Assembly (NCBI GenBank): GCA_903813345.2 | Contig: CAIIXF020000010.1 | Coordinates: 29,166,425 to 29,226,424 of the forward strand | From: Owenia fusiformis | Lineage: Eukaryota; Annelida; Polychaeta; Sabellida; Oweniidae | Direction of reading: 5' to 3' | Length of the DNA stretch: 60,000 nt | Part shown: piece after piece, positions 1-12,420 of the stretch | How positions within the stretch are numbered: the first letter of the stretch is position 1 | How the letters are laid out: each line of letters opens with the position of its first letter | The notes under the pieces: generated by a model | What the model was told of the DNA's origin: nothing | Seen by the model: only the letters and a program-made list of their open reading frames with translations | The model's database searches: none | Program-made: the position numbers and the translations under genes

Positions 1-294
1 CAGAGGATTTAACAGATTAGTATTTTCAACTTTTAAAGGACCACTAAAAAGAAAAAGAAAAATAATTTCAAATATCATCACTTGAAAGAAGCTATCAGAG
101 ATGGAGTGCTTTTCTTTATTCTTAGAATATTCCTTGCTTATATATAACCCAATGCATGTTTTAACTCAGTTCTCTTTATTTCAGTTTTGTTTCAAAGTTT
201 ATGTGGCTTATAACTTTTAATAAAAATGCTTCACATTTTGGGATAAATCAACATAAGACAACAATGAGCAAAACATTAAAATTGAAATACTCAC

Positions 295-609
295 AAACAA
301 TCTCAAATTTAGGAGAAGAGTAACAGCTCTCTTGGAAGTCTTGAATATTCTGCACAGTTACCCGACATTCACACGCTTCACCGTGGTATGACGTCCTCAC
401 AGGGAATGTTGTATTAACTTCAAGAAGAGAATTTGCACCCCCACTTGAGGAGGACGGAAGCAGGGTACCAGTGTTGTCGTACCAACTCAGTGATGCTGAA
501 TTGACACCACGGAAATCTATGCTGCACACAAGTTGGGCTTTGTCGCTTTGGCTCGGGTTTTCGATATCTGCCATGAGCTGACCATTGCTATTTGGACAAG
601 AAGGTGTAC
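295..609 (-). CDS. Gene A exon 3: second immunoglobulin-like domain
   Basis: Internal exon of 315 nt (105 codons), phase 1 on both sides, which is the usual arrangement for shuffled Ig domains. On the minus strand it follows a polypyrimidine acceptor (cacttttccag) and ends at a gtgagt donor. The frame is open throughout and joins the preceding Ig exon without a stop. The translation has the Ig core: a cysteine in AQLVCSID, a tryptophan in SLSWYDN about a dozen residues later, and a late cysteine pair in EACECRV. Two further cysteines (TPSC near the start, ESCYSS near the end) could form an additional disulfide. The domain lacks the D-x-G-x-Y-x-C signature of exon 2, so it is a divergent C2/I-like fold rather than a V domain. 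It would be extracellular. Coding continues in exons beyond the left edge of the window. Ligand unknown. Confidence 0.85.
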
Positions 610-1170
610 CTGGAAAAGTGAACTGATCATTATCATACCTGTCAATTCAATTTATACAATGAACATTTTTACGAATCAGTTTCACTGGCGGATCCTGGAG
701 CCCCCCCCCCCCCCCCTACGATGGGCCCACCAAAAAGATTTTGTAGGGCCTCAATTAGTGGGCATTACTTGGTCTTTAAGGACCTGATTTTTTTAATTTC
801 AGGCCAATTCATCAAAAAATGGGCCTTACATTTTGAAAATTTGGGCCTAATTTTTGGTATTAGCTGCCCAAAAATTGTTCAAAAATAAAAAGGGTGCATA
901 TTTTGAGTCACACTGTATATCACAAAGTACAATACATTTATTTGATAACAATATAAAATATATTCTATAACAATGACCTTTGGGTGTCTTACATATTTTT
1001 ATACATATTCAAAACATAAATTGTTAGTCTCGATTCAAGATTCTGTCCCCTCCCTTTTATCTACTTCAACAACAGGGAAGGTGTACGGTGGGAGGGGGGG
1101 GGGCTTACAAGGGCCTGTAGCTAGACTTATCAATTGTTTAAAAAATTATAATTTGAATTGAACAGCTCAC
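610..1170. other. Gene A intron 2 with poly-C and poly-G runs
   Basis: A 561-nt intron between the two Ig exons. It holds a run of 16 C at 701-716 and a G-rich run around 1091-1103, with repeated 'gggcc' words (gggcctaat, gggccttac) typical of a decayed miniature element. The short open frames in it have no exon signals. Confidence 0.6.
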
Positions 1171-1485
1171 CTATAACGGTCAACTGTGCTGCATAATCTT
1201 TTGGTGGTCCAGCTGAAGGTATTGTACGACACTCATACTTCCCTGCATCTGTCATCTGTACATTTTTAATAGTAAGTTTATATTTATTGGCACTTGTAGA
1301 GTCGACTTCATACTTGGCAGGATTTGAAACTTGCCCACCAGTATGCCATACAGTGATACCAGTATCACCTTGTGAGGCATATTCTACCCATACGACGTAT
1401 GTGTAGCCTTGGTCTTTACAATTAAAGGTGACGTCTGTGCCTACGCGTGCCGCACTATCCGCAGGGATATCTTGGCCCAGGGCAA
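1171..1485 (-). CDS. Gene A exon 2: V-type immunoglobulin domain
   Basis: Exon of 315 nt, phase 1 to phase 1, with a clean acceptor (ttatttcag) and donor (gtgagc). The translation is a full V-like Ig domain. It has a B-strand cysteine in VTFNCKD, a tryptophan ten residues on (YVVWVEY), the E/F-strand run KYKLTIKNVQMTDAGKYEC with the D-A-G-K-Y-E-C signature, and a G-strand end AAQLTVI. The two core cysteines are 63 residues apart, within the V-domain range. It joins in frame to the signal-peptide exon upstream and to the second Ig exon downstream. It is expected to be the membrane-distal recognition domain of a secreted or type I membrane protein. Homology to a named family cannot be settled here; molluscan Ig lectins and nectin-like adhesion receptors share this V-then-C2 layout. 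Confidence 0.88.
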
Positions 1486-1919
1486 CTGAAATAAATAAAT
1501 TATTAACTTTACAAATTCTTTATACGATTTCCCCTCTTTATGAGGACAGAGGGATATATGCATAGGGGGTAGGGTTGCATAATTTCAAAATCATATATTC
1601 TAGTCAGTGAGGATTGTAATTTCAACTCGCATATTGTTATCAAACAAAGTTCCCTCTGAATTACCATGCACGCAGAGATATACCCTCTGCCAAAGTCAAA
1701 CCAATGCAAAGGGTACCTCTGAACATAGCACTTGCCAGTTGATTTCCTGGTTGTTTTGTATTTTTCATATGTTGCTCACTATGCATTCCTTTACCTAATA
1801 TGTGTAGTGTGATTTGATCACGTTTATTACATTACAGAATCCCATTTACACAATGTTAAATACATTTGGCCCATACTTTAAATTGAGAAATAACATTATA
1901 ATGGGTCTAGTGAATGGGA

Positions 1920-2010
1920 CACAACTTAACAAGCATGTAGTCAACATTCTAAATTGTATAGAAATGCAAGAAAAACAGATAGTTCATTCAAATTCTAGAG
2001 AGAAAATGTG
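1920..2010 (+). repeat. Dispersed 170-bp family, copy 1 (partial)
   Basis: Carries the family words tctaaattgtatagaaatgc and ttcattcaaattctagagag in that order, preceded by a variant of the 'aacaggcatgtagt' word. The 3' 'gagcagacgga' end is degraded. Confidence 0.6.
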
Positions 2011-2388
2011 TAAAAACAGCATGACAAGAACATCAAGACACAGGTATCTATTCAGTAAATATTGTTAAGTGTAAACCACTCAACATGAGAGATAACAGAG
2101 CTTGGCAACTATCTCTTATATAGACCAGGAACTATAGGCAAATATACAGACATGAAGTTGAAATCTACTATAGAAACCATCCATAAACATATATACAGTA
2201 CCTTGTAAAGTAAAGCCTTATATCAGAACAGAACACCTCTCAAATCTAGACTTCTTTAAATCTGAACACTTTTTAGAAAGTCTAGTCTCCTAGTGACTTC
2301 TATGTTAAAACCCTGAAAGTTGAACACCTGGCAATTTGAATATTGTGGCCTGTTCCAGTGCAATTCAGATTAGATAGCTTTTACTATA

Positions 2389-2555
2389 CAGTAAAACCTG
2401 TCTAAGTAAACACATTTCTCTTGTGAACACCTATATCTAATGAATACCTCTTCTTGGGACATTCTCTACTGACTTCTGTATAAATTGCCTCCCTGAAGTG
2501 AACACCTACCTATAGTGAACACATTTTATGGCTCTATAAGTGTTCACAGTATGAT
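2389..2555 (+). repeat. GTGAACACC-type miniature inverted-repeat element
   Basis: Begins cagtaaaacctgtctaagt, continues with several 'gaacacct' units, and ends in a degraded inverse of the start (ataagtgttcacagta). Confidence 0.55.
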
Positions 2556-2978
2556 TGATTGATGTTTGATTGTATTTAGACTGTAACATATCAAAAAAAT
2601 AAAATGGATTTTTTATACTGCGAAAAGTATCTATTATTTTTCAGAATTTCTATTCAAGATGGCATGTTAATTCAATTCATCTTAACTATGGTCTTACTTC
2701 AAATAAACGAACCTGTGACATTTTAAAGTTGTAATATACTTCCTCCACTCTACTTATGCTAAATGTTAATAACTTAAAATAAATAAGCATCTCCTCCAAT
2801 ATGTACAAACTATTTAAATATGGAATCTGACACTTTAAGGTTCACTTTTAAGGACATTGTTTTCATGTTCAGCTTAAAATATTTTGACATGTAAACAAAT
2901 AAACAATATGTCAGGTATGGACACAAATACATTTTATTCTATTTTCAACATCTACTGTATACTCTCAGGCTCCTATTT

Positions 2979-3178
2979 GATCTCCCCAGGATCTTTTCGC
3001 AAGAGGGTGCAAAATTCTCATTTTCACATTTCAGACCAAAGATGGTCAAAAATGCAAATTTTTCATGATTTTTCTCATTTACAAGTGTGGGTGCAAATGG
3101 ATTTACAGGTGGGTGCAAGGCTATTTTCAAAATCTCAGGGGGGCGCTGCACCCACTTGCCTTAGAGCTGGGGAGATCA
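2979..3178 (+). repeat. Miniature element with GATCTCCCCAG inverted ends
   Basis: About 200 bp bounded by gatctccccag and its exact inverse ctggggagatc. A second copy lies inverted at 5030-5190, and a partial one near 9385-9475. The interior has no coding capacity. Confidence 0.65.
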
Positions 3179-3741
3179 CTGAACATGTAAAATTTTTATG
3201 AGTTAGACATGACAGAGCATGTATTTACATTACCCTAAGCCCTACTCTTCTTTCGCTACCATAATGCTATACTACCCTGTTACCATTCTCTCCCAACCTA
3301 TGCCCTCTACACTTCTCTCTTATTCTCCTATGCCCTCCTGCCCTTCTGTAGTTTTTCCAAATGATATGTTAGCATGCATGTTACAATGATGTGTGAATAT
3401 ATTGTTGTAACTGTAGTTACAGTTATATGTAGTTACAACAAATGCAATACAATGGATCTACAGAAAGAACAACAACAGGCTGTGAGGCTTGCAAGGGCAT
3501 CTATGCATTATTGATTCATTTTATAGCATTAATATTTTTTATTCTTTTATTCTTGCTCAAGGTATCTGGTATCTAATAATTGTTTAAACAATTGATTCAG
3601 TTGAGGTCACGCCAGTCCATTCTGCATTTATAAGTCTGTTAATTCATGCACCTGTGCATAAGTCCTTTGTAGACTAATTGCTACCCTTTTCTGACTAAGA
3701 AAGCTTCGTCTTCACTCTTTCAATTTACGATAAATCTCTAA

Positions 3742-3912
3742 ACTCACTAAGCCATTCAGAGTTCGTCGTTGAAATACAGACGACTATCTATCTTATATGG
3801 TCATTTCATCTGACATTGTCGCATAGTAAATGACTCACTAAGCCATTCAGAGTTCGTCGTTGAAATACAGACAACTATCTATCTTATACGGTCATTTCCT
3901 CTGACTCTGACT
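3742..3912 (+). repeat. 91-bp direct repeat, two units
   Basis: Units start at 3742 and 3833 with actcactaagccattcagag and are almost identical for more than 70 bp (differences such as cgactatc/caactatc and atatgg/atacgg). A short 'ctctga' microsatellite follows. The surrounding 3.4-4.25 kb has an aataaag hexamer near 4188 and might be a decayed long terminal repeat, but no target duplication was found. Confidence 0.7.
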
Positions 3913-4289
3913 CTGGCTTATTTAATGAGCACAAATTTACCATGTGTTCCTTCCAGCCTGCTGATTGGTTGAGATCAGCTTGGTAGGTTTGAAACGATTT
4001 ATGACCCAAGCTGTCATGGGCATCGGACGTGGTGTTGGAGCTACTAAACAGTAATATAGTCTATACTAGGCCAGGCAGAGGGTAGTTAATAACTAGACTC
4101 TGGGCACATGGCTTGTGTTCATAAAAGAATGGTGATCTTACTGTTACATGCTATGTGTATGGACTATGATCTTTATATATTCAATCAAATAAAGTTTAAT
4201 TTAATGGATGTTTGATATCACGGCGTGTTTTGATTCTGTAAACCTCAACCTTATGAAAATGGTAGATGGTAAATATGATATGAACAGTA

Positions 4290-4496
4290 CAGTGAAACTG
4301 GTAAAGTGGAACACTTCTGTCAGTAGAACACCTCTACAAGAGGAATGTCATATTAAGTAGAACACTTTTCAGAGTCATATGACCACATGAACTTTATGTC
4401 AAATGAATATATGTCAAATGAATATATGTAAGTTGAACACCTTCTAGTTGAACACCTTTTAGAGACCAATGGTGTTCCACTTATACAGGTTTTACT
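4290..4496 (+). repeat. GTGGAACACC-type miniature inverted-repeat element
   Basis: About 207 bp. Left end cagtgaaactggtaaagtgg, right end ccacttatacaggttttact, which are imperfect inverted repeats of about 22 bp. The interior has more 'gaacacc' words. Confidence 0.65.
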
Positions 4497-5029
4497 ATAT
4501 AAACAAAGTTTTCCCTCTGTATCTCTGGCTTCCTTTTCATAGTCGACAAAGCCCAACAATGCTTTTTCACAAATGAAAAGTTGTGGCAACATTTACTGGT
4601 TAATACCTGTACTATCTACATATACTACCTGTACTAGACCATGCAGATAGACCATGTAGATAGGCATATTCAGCCTTCCCTTGTAAAATATGGTAATTGA
4701 ATTATAAAAATTATGCATTCTGATGAGCAGCATTGTACAAAATGTAAATCGGATGCAACAGATTATATGATTTACATCAAGGTTTACTCATCAATTTTTA
4801 TGTGAGCTGATATTGAGGCTACAATAAAAATGTGTAGTCTATGTATTTCAATATCAATTTTATATCAACTGAAGAACAATGTTGACACAGTCTTGGGCAT
4901 AGCAACAAGAAAGTGGTCAACATTTGGTAATACAGGCTATTTATTTCAATTGTTGCCGATCCTTAGGACTTTTCTCTTATCTTTGGGAATATATTATTCC
5001 AAATTCATAAGACTTTTGCATAGGAGATC

Positions 5030-5190
5030 AGTGATCTCCCTGGCATTAAAGCTAGTAGGCGCAGTACCCACCTGAAAATTCCTTTACACCCACTTGAAAA
5101 TGAGAAAAATCATGAAAAATAAGCATATTTTGTCCAATTTTGGTCTAAATTGTGAAAATGAGAATTTGGCACCTTCTTGATCGTGTGAAG
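5030..5190 (-). repeat. Inverted copy of the GATCTCCCCAG element
   Basis: Matches the element at 2979-3178 in reverse orientation: the gtgatctccctgg end, the 'gtacccacct' block, and the closing 'tgaaaatgagaatttg' block before the degraded far end. Confidence 0.55.
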
Positions 5191-7011
5191 AACAATGTAA
5201 CTAATTCTTGAGACTATTTGAATCAATTCTTTGGCCTATTTTAGCCAATTTTGGCACGTTTTCCAAAGAATTCTTGAGTTAATATTTCAAAACATACATG
5301 TATATGCTAGCAATATTCTAGTCCCATCCAGATAAACTTGGTTTGCTTTTATCTACTAAGTGAGGTCAATCTTGAAATAAATAAGATAGTATGGTATACT
5401 ATTTACATGTTAAGTGAGTCATTGTAATATATAAAATCTGATAAACTTTATACATCCGAATTATGATACAACTTTTAGAATAAGTAATACTGAATGCACA
5501 ACATTTTGAGTTCTATTCTTTCTAATGCATATGTGATTTTGCTACTTAAAGTTCTGGAACCCCCCCCCCACCCCCTCTACATATTTTCCTTCTCTTTTAT
5601 TGGAGCTTGTTTATTAGAGTAGGGTATAAGGGCTTGAAAGAAGACTATTTCAAGTTATTAAATCAACATTTCTTATTAGGTACATCTAGTTGATTTAAAA
5701 ATGTAGCTCTTGTGTTTTAAGTCCTTCGGCCATTAAACCATTTTCAGTGTCCAAATAAACCTCTGTATTTTGAGGCACTGAAGGTATTCCTCTTATACAG
5801 GTTTAACTGTGCCTAACAAAGGTGACAAAAAGGTCAACAAAAATATGGTAAAATAATTCTGTTTTTCTTACCTAATCAATATAGTATGAATGGTATGTTT
5901 TGACAAGAGCTTGATCAATAATTTATGTAGAATGTCTATTATACTTGTAAATACCAATATAAAGAACTAAAGAAGTCAGCAGGATTGGTTTGTTCAGCCG
6001 AATAATAATTAAAGCAAGCATTATTAATTACTGCCCCCCCCCCTTAATTCACGTTAAACACAGAGTTAGGGATACTACATCTTGCTGCAATCAACCGCCC
6101 CCCCTCTAAAATTTTTTGATTGATGACATTGTTAGGTAAAAAATCATGCTTCATATTTTCTGAAAATTTGGTACACATGTGGTTAGATTAGCAAATTGAC
6201 TGTTTTGCCCTAGGCTCAAACTGTGACCTATATAGAATATTCCTACTAATCCTTCATAATCTTTCATAATCCTTAATCCACTTACACTTATATATGGAAA
6301 GTTTACCCAAAATCTCTAAGATTTTATAGGATAAGTTTCAGTTAAAATTGAACAATGATTTGAATTAAAAATGGATATGTGAAAATATCATATAAATCAG
6401 ACTTAGAGACGAGAGCTTGCTGCTGCTTTATGAAATTCCCTTTGATATAGTATGTGAACTAATGCCTTATATTTTCTGTACCCATCCCCTACACTGTCTA
6501 CTCCATTTAAGAAAAGCGAATAGGGTAGGAGGGGGGGGGGGGGTGACACAAGGGGTTTTACAAAACTGCATGCCAATCAGCCTTTTTACTGACTGATCAA
6601 ATATCATTTGTCAAAACTGTTACATTTCTAAGTTAACAATTTGATTTTGCAAGCTTTAGGTATGTCAAAATACAACATTCAAATAACTCTATTGAAACAT
6701 ATTTCGAACATAATTTTTTAACCTGTATTTCAAGTGCATGGGAAAAGTAAAACATAAGTCTTGTTTACTCGTGTATAGATAGTTTTTAACATTGAAAGGT
6801 CACTAATAAATAAAACCGACTAGACCAAGCACTTAGGGCTTACAACACTAAATATATAAATGTACACTGTCGCGAATATCAAGTAGACCTACTATGATGT
6901 TAAAAACTAGGAGAAATTTATATGAGAACTTGTTATTTGTAATTTTGTATCATGTCTTAATAAGAAAACATACCTTTCTAGCTATTACATTTCAGGAGTA
7001 TATAATTAACA

Positions 7012-7150
7012 CTCATGAACACCTAACTTTGGCAAACACCTGATTTTATTAAATACCTAACTTTGGCAAACACCTGATTTTGGTAAACACCTAACTTTGG
7101 TGAACACCTGATTTTGGTCAAACACCTGCATGTGGTAAACACCTCTCTTT
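7012..7150 (+). repeat. Short tandem array of AAACACCT-type units
   Basis: About eight units of roughly 17 bp alternating 'caaacacctgattttgg' and 'aaacacctaactttgg'. Same sequence theme as the GTGAACACC elements, but without recognisable inverted ends. Confidence 0.6.
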
Positions 7151-8921
7151 AGCCAACATCTCTCCCTCTCCAGTAAACTAGTAAGCATTCCTCTCAAGAT
7201 ACCACATCTTTCTAAAGTTAATAATACTTGTACCTCACAATAAACAAGTCTTTAGTGAACATGTCTTATTTATTGGGAATATTCTTTTTCAGTGAGCACT
7301 TTCATCAAAGCAACAGCATTCCAGTGCATGAGCCATAGAGGCCTGGCAGTAAGGATAGTGCTATAATATATAATGTAAATGTTTTGGTAGTAAGGCATGA
7401 TTAACTACTTTTCACATGCAACATACTAATTGTCACATGTTTTTTACCTCATTCATAATTCTTTATTAGTATCATTTTCACCTTCAATGGAAACTGTTAA
7501 TATAAATGCCACCAGCTGATCACAGAAAAGAAAAATCAAGACTTGAATATGGCAGTATACTTCCCCCTCCCACCCCTTTTCTTAATAATGAATACTATTT
7601 GTATACTACCCGACTATAAAAATATATAATGTAGTCAATAACTTATGTTTTTCAACCTCATTTGCATCATATAAGCTCAATCAAAAAGAAACTTTGCCTC
7701 AATCAAAAATTGCATCTTCAAATTCCAAGTGGTTATAACACCCCTTGGAACAAATAGTTGATTTTTCTGTCCCATTACTGTGTGGTGGTTCATTCCCGTG
7801 TGTTTTACCACAGTACCAATCAAATTTGTTCAAATATTCATTTCGAGGTGAAGTTGGAGCAACTAAAACCTAGAGAATCAAGATGCAAAAAGTGTAAAAT
7901 GTCGAAGGCCCTGTGAAGATCTTGCTTTAAGTTGATGCAATTCTCGAAGCTGTACGTCAACCTGAGTAAGATTTTCATTAACTGGATAAGAAAAATATCA
8001 GTCTAAAGCTATCTATTTATAGTATCCTTATATAGAAAATAGGTATAAGATGTAATTTATCAGAACTGTAATCTGACATGTAGATGAAGACAGAATATAG
8101 AAATAAAATTGATGTGAGTTTGATCTAGTCAGCGAAGTAACATATATTTAGATGTCCTTATTTTTCAGATTGGTGCTTTTACATATCTTACATATCTTTG
8201 TACAGTATTCGACATTAATTTTTTTTGTAAACTGATAAAATATCATATTTATTTATTTTCATGGTTTATCTTTGAACATATATGTTTTGCAAAACAATGC
8301 TCATTCTTTGCATTAAGATAACCTTACCAATGATACAGAAATATAAGGACATACATATCATGACTTCATTCAAATTTAGAGATAAATAATAAGTATTATG
8401 ACACATCAATAATTTTGGATAATTCCCAAGTATCAATTGCACTCCTATTATCAAATGTTCAATTAAAATACTTTTTGTTCAATTCATTATTATAGCAATT
8501 TGGAAATTCCACAAATTATGAACACTCGTTCAACAGCTATTGTCATTATAATACACAGTACACATATACAGTATTATAGAATCAGCAAGTAGATACTGCA
8601 AGTACAAAAAGCATTTTGCTTATTCACATATATGACTGTTTAATAATACAATTATTTTATGTTGCCAAGTTTAAAAAAACATAATAATTTGTGAGTTTGC
8701 CCATTTGAACAATATAAGGTTGCCATGTTCTAGTGCTTAGCAATGCATTAACTTTGTATTACTAATGTGAACAATACACAATGATATGATGTTGGACTAT
8801 CTATATACTGTCATCAGGCACACCTACACAAGTGCTGTGTTCAGCTAATTCTGATAAAATACTAGGCATTTGTGTTTGCTTGGGTATGATAAGAGAATAT
8901 GTGTACAATGTATATAACACA

Positions 8922-9130
8922 CAGGCCCGTAGCCAGGGGGAGTTCGTTGGGTTCAGGCAACCCCCCCCCCCCCCTGGCTAAAAATTCTTTCAACATTATG
9001 CAGTATTTCACCATTTTGAGCACTTCTCAACTGATTTTAGCCATATTTGAGCCAAAATTGTCAAATGTGAACCCCCCTTGGAAATTTTTGAAAACAGAAC
9101 CCCCCTTGGCAAATCCTAGCTACGGGCCTG
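8922..9130 (+). repeat. Miniature element with CAGGCCCGTAGCCAGG ends
   Basis: 209 bp bounded by caggcccgtagccagg and cctagctacgggcctg, a 16-bp imperfect inverted repeat. It contains a run of 14 C at 8961-8974 and an interior (ggctaaaaattctttcaa, ccaaaattgtcaaatgtga) that recurs at 22335 and, inverted, at 34565. Confidence 0.7.
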
Positions 9131-9300
9131 ACACACTAGGTATGCTCTGGGTCAAACTGTCCAAATGACAAACTTGGGTCTTAATCTGCCATGCTTTCCT
9201 TTTCTTATTTTTAACCATGCAAACCAGAATTAATCAGGATATGCCATTCGGATACTCACAGCATCTCTCTGTTTCACCCCAAACAGGTTGAGATGAAATG

Positions 9301-9363
9301 AGATGTCATGGTTTATCATGAAGATGTCATGGTTTATCATGAAGATGTCATGGTTTATCATGA
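9301..9363 (+). repeat. 21-bp tandem triplet
   Basis: Three perfect units of agatgtcatggtttatcatg plus one base. The frame-preserving period makes short repetitive open frames on both strands, which explains the apparent peptides here. Confidence 0.75.
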
Positions 9364-10024
9364 TGAGAATATGCCCATTTTTATGATTTTCCTCATTTCT
9401 AACAAGGTACAAATGGATGTTCAAGTGGATAGCATGCCTAATTGCTTTAATGCTGGCAAGATCACTGCCTGGTACATAAATTTGCAATTCAGACAGTTTC
9501 AATATACCCTTAACAAGAATATTAGTTAATATGAACATCTGTAGAGTAGTCCTTTGGCAAAAATCCTTGATATAATTTTTGTGTATTAATATTGGTGGCA
9601 CATTATGAAATCAAGTTCATGTATACTCGTTTCCAGGAAAAGTCCCAACTCATAAAATCTATACTACGATCTCACACCCTCTCCCCCATCCCTATTATTC
9701 ACCAGTTTTTCAACTATCCTATCAAGGAAACAGATAGATAATGACATAACAAAGGGCATCAGGACAATGGTATTTATAAGGACGTGACAATATTATCAAC
9801 TTAATATGACAAAAATGAAGATAAAAATTGTTATGGTGAAATCTGCATTAAGTGAACACCTTGAACATCTCTATATAGTTTTGACATATCTTCATAGACC
9901 CAAAAAATGTTATAATACGAGAAAGTGTCTGTTGCAAATGAAACACAACAGACACTGTATCTTTTTTTGAATTAAATTGACAATTTTATAACTTAATACA
10001 GGTTGGCAGGTTGGTCTTAATGCA

Positions 10025-10525
10025 CAGTAAAACCTGTATAAGTGGAACACCACAGGTACCTTAATATATTAATAATAACTAGTGTTCCATATGGGAGGTG
10101 TTCTACCTCCAGAGTTTCATTATGCATTTAGTTAGCTTTTTGATTATTTCATTCATAGAATTTGATTCACTTTACATATTAAAACATACACTTGTAGCCA
10201 CTTTGCCATAGTATTATCAGCCACTTGAATGAGCGTAATACATATACAGGGTGAAGATTAGACTGAAAAGTATTCAAGTTACGGAGGTGTTCCACTATAC
10301 AGGTATTCCACTTTACAGGGGTATTCCACTTTACAGAGGTGTTCCACTTTACAGAGGTATTCCATTTTACAGAGGTATTCTACTTTACAGAGGTGTTCTA
10401 CTTTACAGTAGTGTTCCACTTTACAAAGGTGTTCCACTTTACAAAGGTGTTCCACTTTACAGTAGTGTTCCACTTTACAGAGATATTACACTTTATAGAG
10501 GTGTTCTACTTTACAGGTTTTACTG
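10025..10525 (+). repeat. 501-bp GTGGAACACC element with internal 18-bp array
   Basis: Left end cagtaaaacctgtataagtg, right end ctactttacaggttttactg: inverted repeats of about 26 bp with few mismatches. The right half (10284-10510) is an array of about 13 units of 18 bp (aggtgttccactttacag and variants). Because 18 is a multiple of three, hexapeptide-repeat open frames appear in several frames; these are artefacts. Confidence 0.75.
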
Positions 10526-12300
10526 TCTTTCAGGTTGAGGAAGTCTCAGTTCAGATTTTATCTTTGACTATACACAAAACAAGATAAACCTTGTCTGAAA
10601 TATAACTGAACTATCACATGAAATTCAAATTTAAAAAAACAGATGTAGACATCTCATTGGTTAGAATTATTGCAGCACATTGTCTCCCTAGCATTAGGCG
10701 CGAACATCTATCCGACAACTTGACCCAATTAAAAAATGTCTTTAGTTTATATTCTTTCTTAATACTAGGTAGGGGCTTACAAGTTATAATTGTTTACAAT
10801 CACTATATCCAGTTCAGCGTTCGATTATATTTTGACCATTTTTAGCCAGAATTTACAAGAGTTGAGAAAATTTTGAATAGAACAGTATTGAATTTTCTAC
10901 TTTATATAAATATCTCCCATTGTTTTTTTATTAAAATAAAATTAAAAACATTATTTAAATGTTCGTCAAGTCTATATTGGTTGGATCAATACTATCTTAC
11001 AAAAGGGAACATATATATATTTAATATCTCTCAATATTTTTGTCACATAAAACTTGGTAAATATTGGAGAGCCTTGACCTTCTCAATCCTGCCAATCCCA
11101 TTTGAGTGTTTCATACTAAAAAGTTAAACAGCACTGCATAATACTACTTGAGATTTGTGATTTACTGTATAATGAAGCAAAATTAAAATTCAACTTGAAT
11201 AAAAATAACAAACATATTGAAGTAGTTTATTTATCAATATTAATCTAAGACAAATGACCTTAAAATGCGATTGTTTATTAAATTTATTATGGACCTTGGC
11301 CACCATTTCAGGTTAACAAAACTATGTGTTCTTATAAACTAAGAATAAAAAATCTTTTGAAGTAATTCAATTCTTAATGCAGAAATGTAAATATAAGTAC
11401 CAACTTTACTTATTGAAATTTATTCCTTAAAAGGTTGTTTTTTGGTCATGCCACAGTATGAATACAAATACATGTCTCTATAATAAAAGTGGGGACAACA
11501 TTACAATAACAGGGGTTGTATGAGAAGAAAGTAATAGGCGATTTTATCTCATTGTTTTTTTTACAAAAATGCCACTTGTTCTGCGAAACTTTTCAACTTT
11601 TTTAACTATTTTTGTTATGCTTCAGGAAGTCTAACACAACCTCTGAATATAGTATATCAAATTCTTGGAGATTAGAATCCAGGCCAGTTACAGTCAGGAA
11701 AAAAATGAAAATATGAAATGTTCTCATTTTTCACATTTCTATATAAAAGTATCAAACTGAATGAAGTCAATTTACTTTCTACTTCCCGATTCAGCTTTTT
11801 TTCATTAAATTTTGTAATTTAAAATATGACACCCTGTAGAGTTTCAACAAGCTGGCACCTTTATTATTAGAGGTACCAATCTTGAAATATGTAAACAAAA
11901 GATAAAATCTGCCCCAAGAAGATGCTCTCTGAAGTGCTACATGTAAAAAACTGCCCCAAACATCGGGGTTTAAAATCAAAATGATGTAAGGGAAATCTGT
12001 TTTCAAGTGATCCTACCACAAACCTTTTTTACCCAAGATTAATATCTGTCTCTGTTGATGTTTTTTCCACCCAATTTCTCTCTAAAACGTGAATGAGTAT
12101 TAGATATATATCTATTGATGTTAGCAACTCGAACTTTTTTTCTATTATTACTCTAATTTGTAATTTAAAACATGGCCATGTGTCATTTCATTTGTGGGAT
12201 GACCAGTAAAAAACTATTTCAAGATCAGCTTTGGGCTATGGGTTGGCATGGGTATATCTGTTACTGTTATCTCAGTTATATGTGATGGTATAATTCCCAA

Positions 12301-12420
12301 TGGGACAAGGGAAGCATTCTTGAAGTTTTGGTCCAAAAGGGCAAATATGCTAAAAAAGAAGATGCCTCTACATTTCTGACATTTGCTCTACCACAGACGT
12401 ATGACAGCCGAAACTTCACG
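12301..12420 (+). pseudogene. Possible protein-kinase-like fragment
   Basis: An open stretch of about 39 codons ending at TAA. It contains LVQKGKYAKKEDASTFL, which resembles the segment after the hinge of calmodulin-dependent-type kinases (I-V-E-K-G-x-Y-T-E-K-D-A-S-T as I recall that family). No catalytic HRD or DFG motif follows, and stops appear in all frames soon after. At most this is a relic of a retrocopy or a lone exon; chance similarity is a serious alternative. Confidence 0.2.

Noticed and set aside
3380-4250. Possible solo long terminal repeat (aataaag near 4188, internal direct repeat, TG/CA-like borders).
   Set aside because: No matching flanking duplication and no second copy in the window; only the 91-bp direct repeat is kept as a feature.
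10251-10587. Overlapping open frames with hexapeptide repeats on both strands.
   Set aside because: They are produced by the 18-bp tandem array; no start context, splice sites or similarity.
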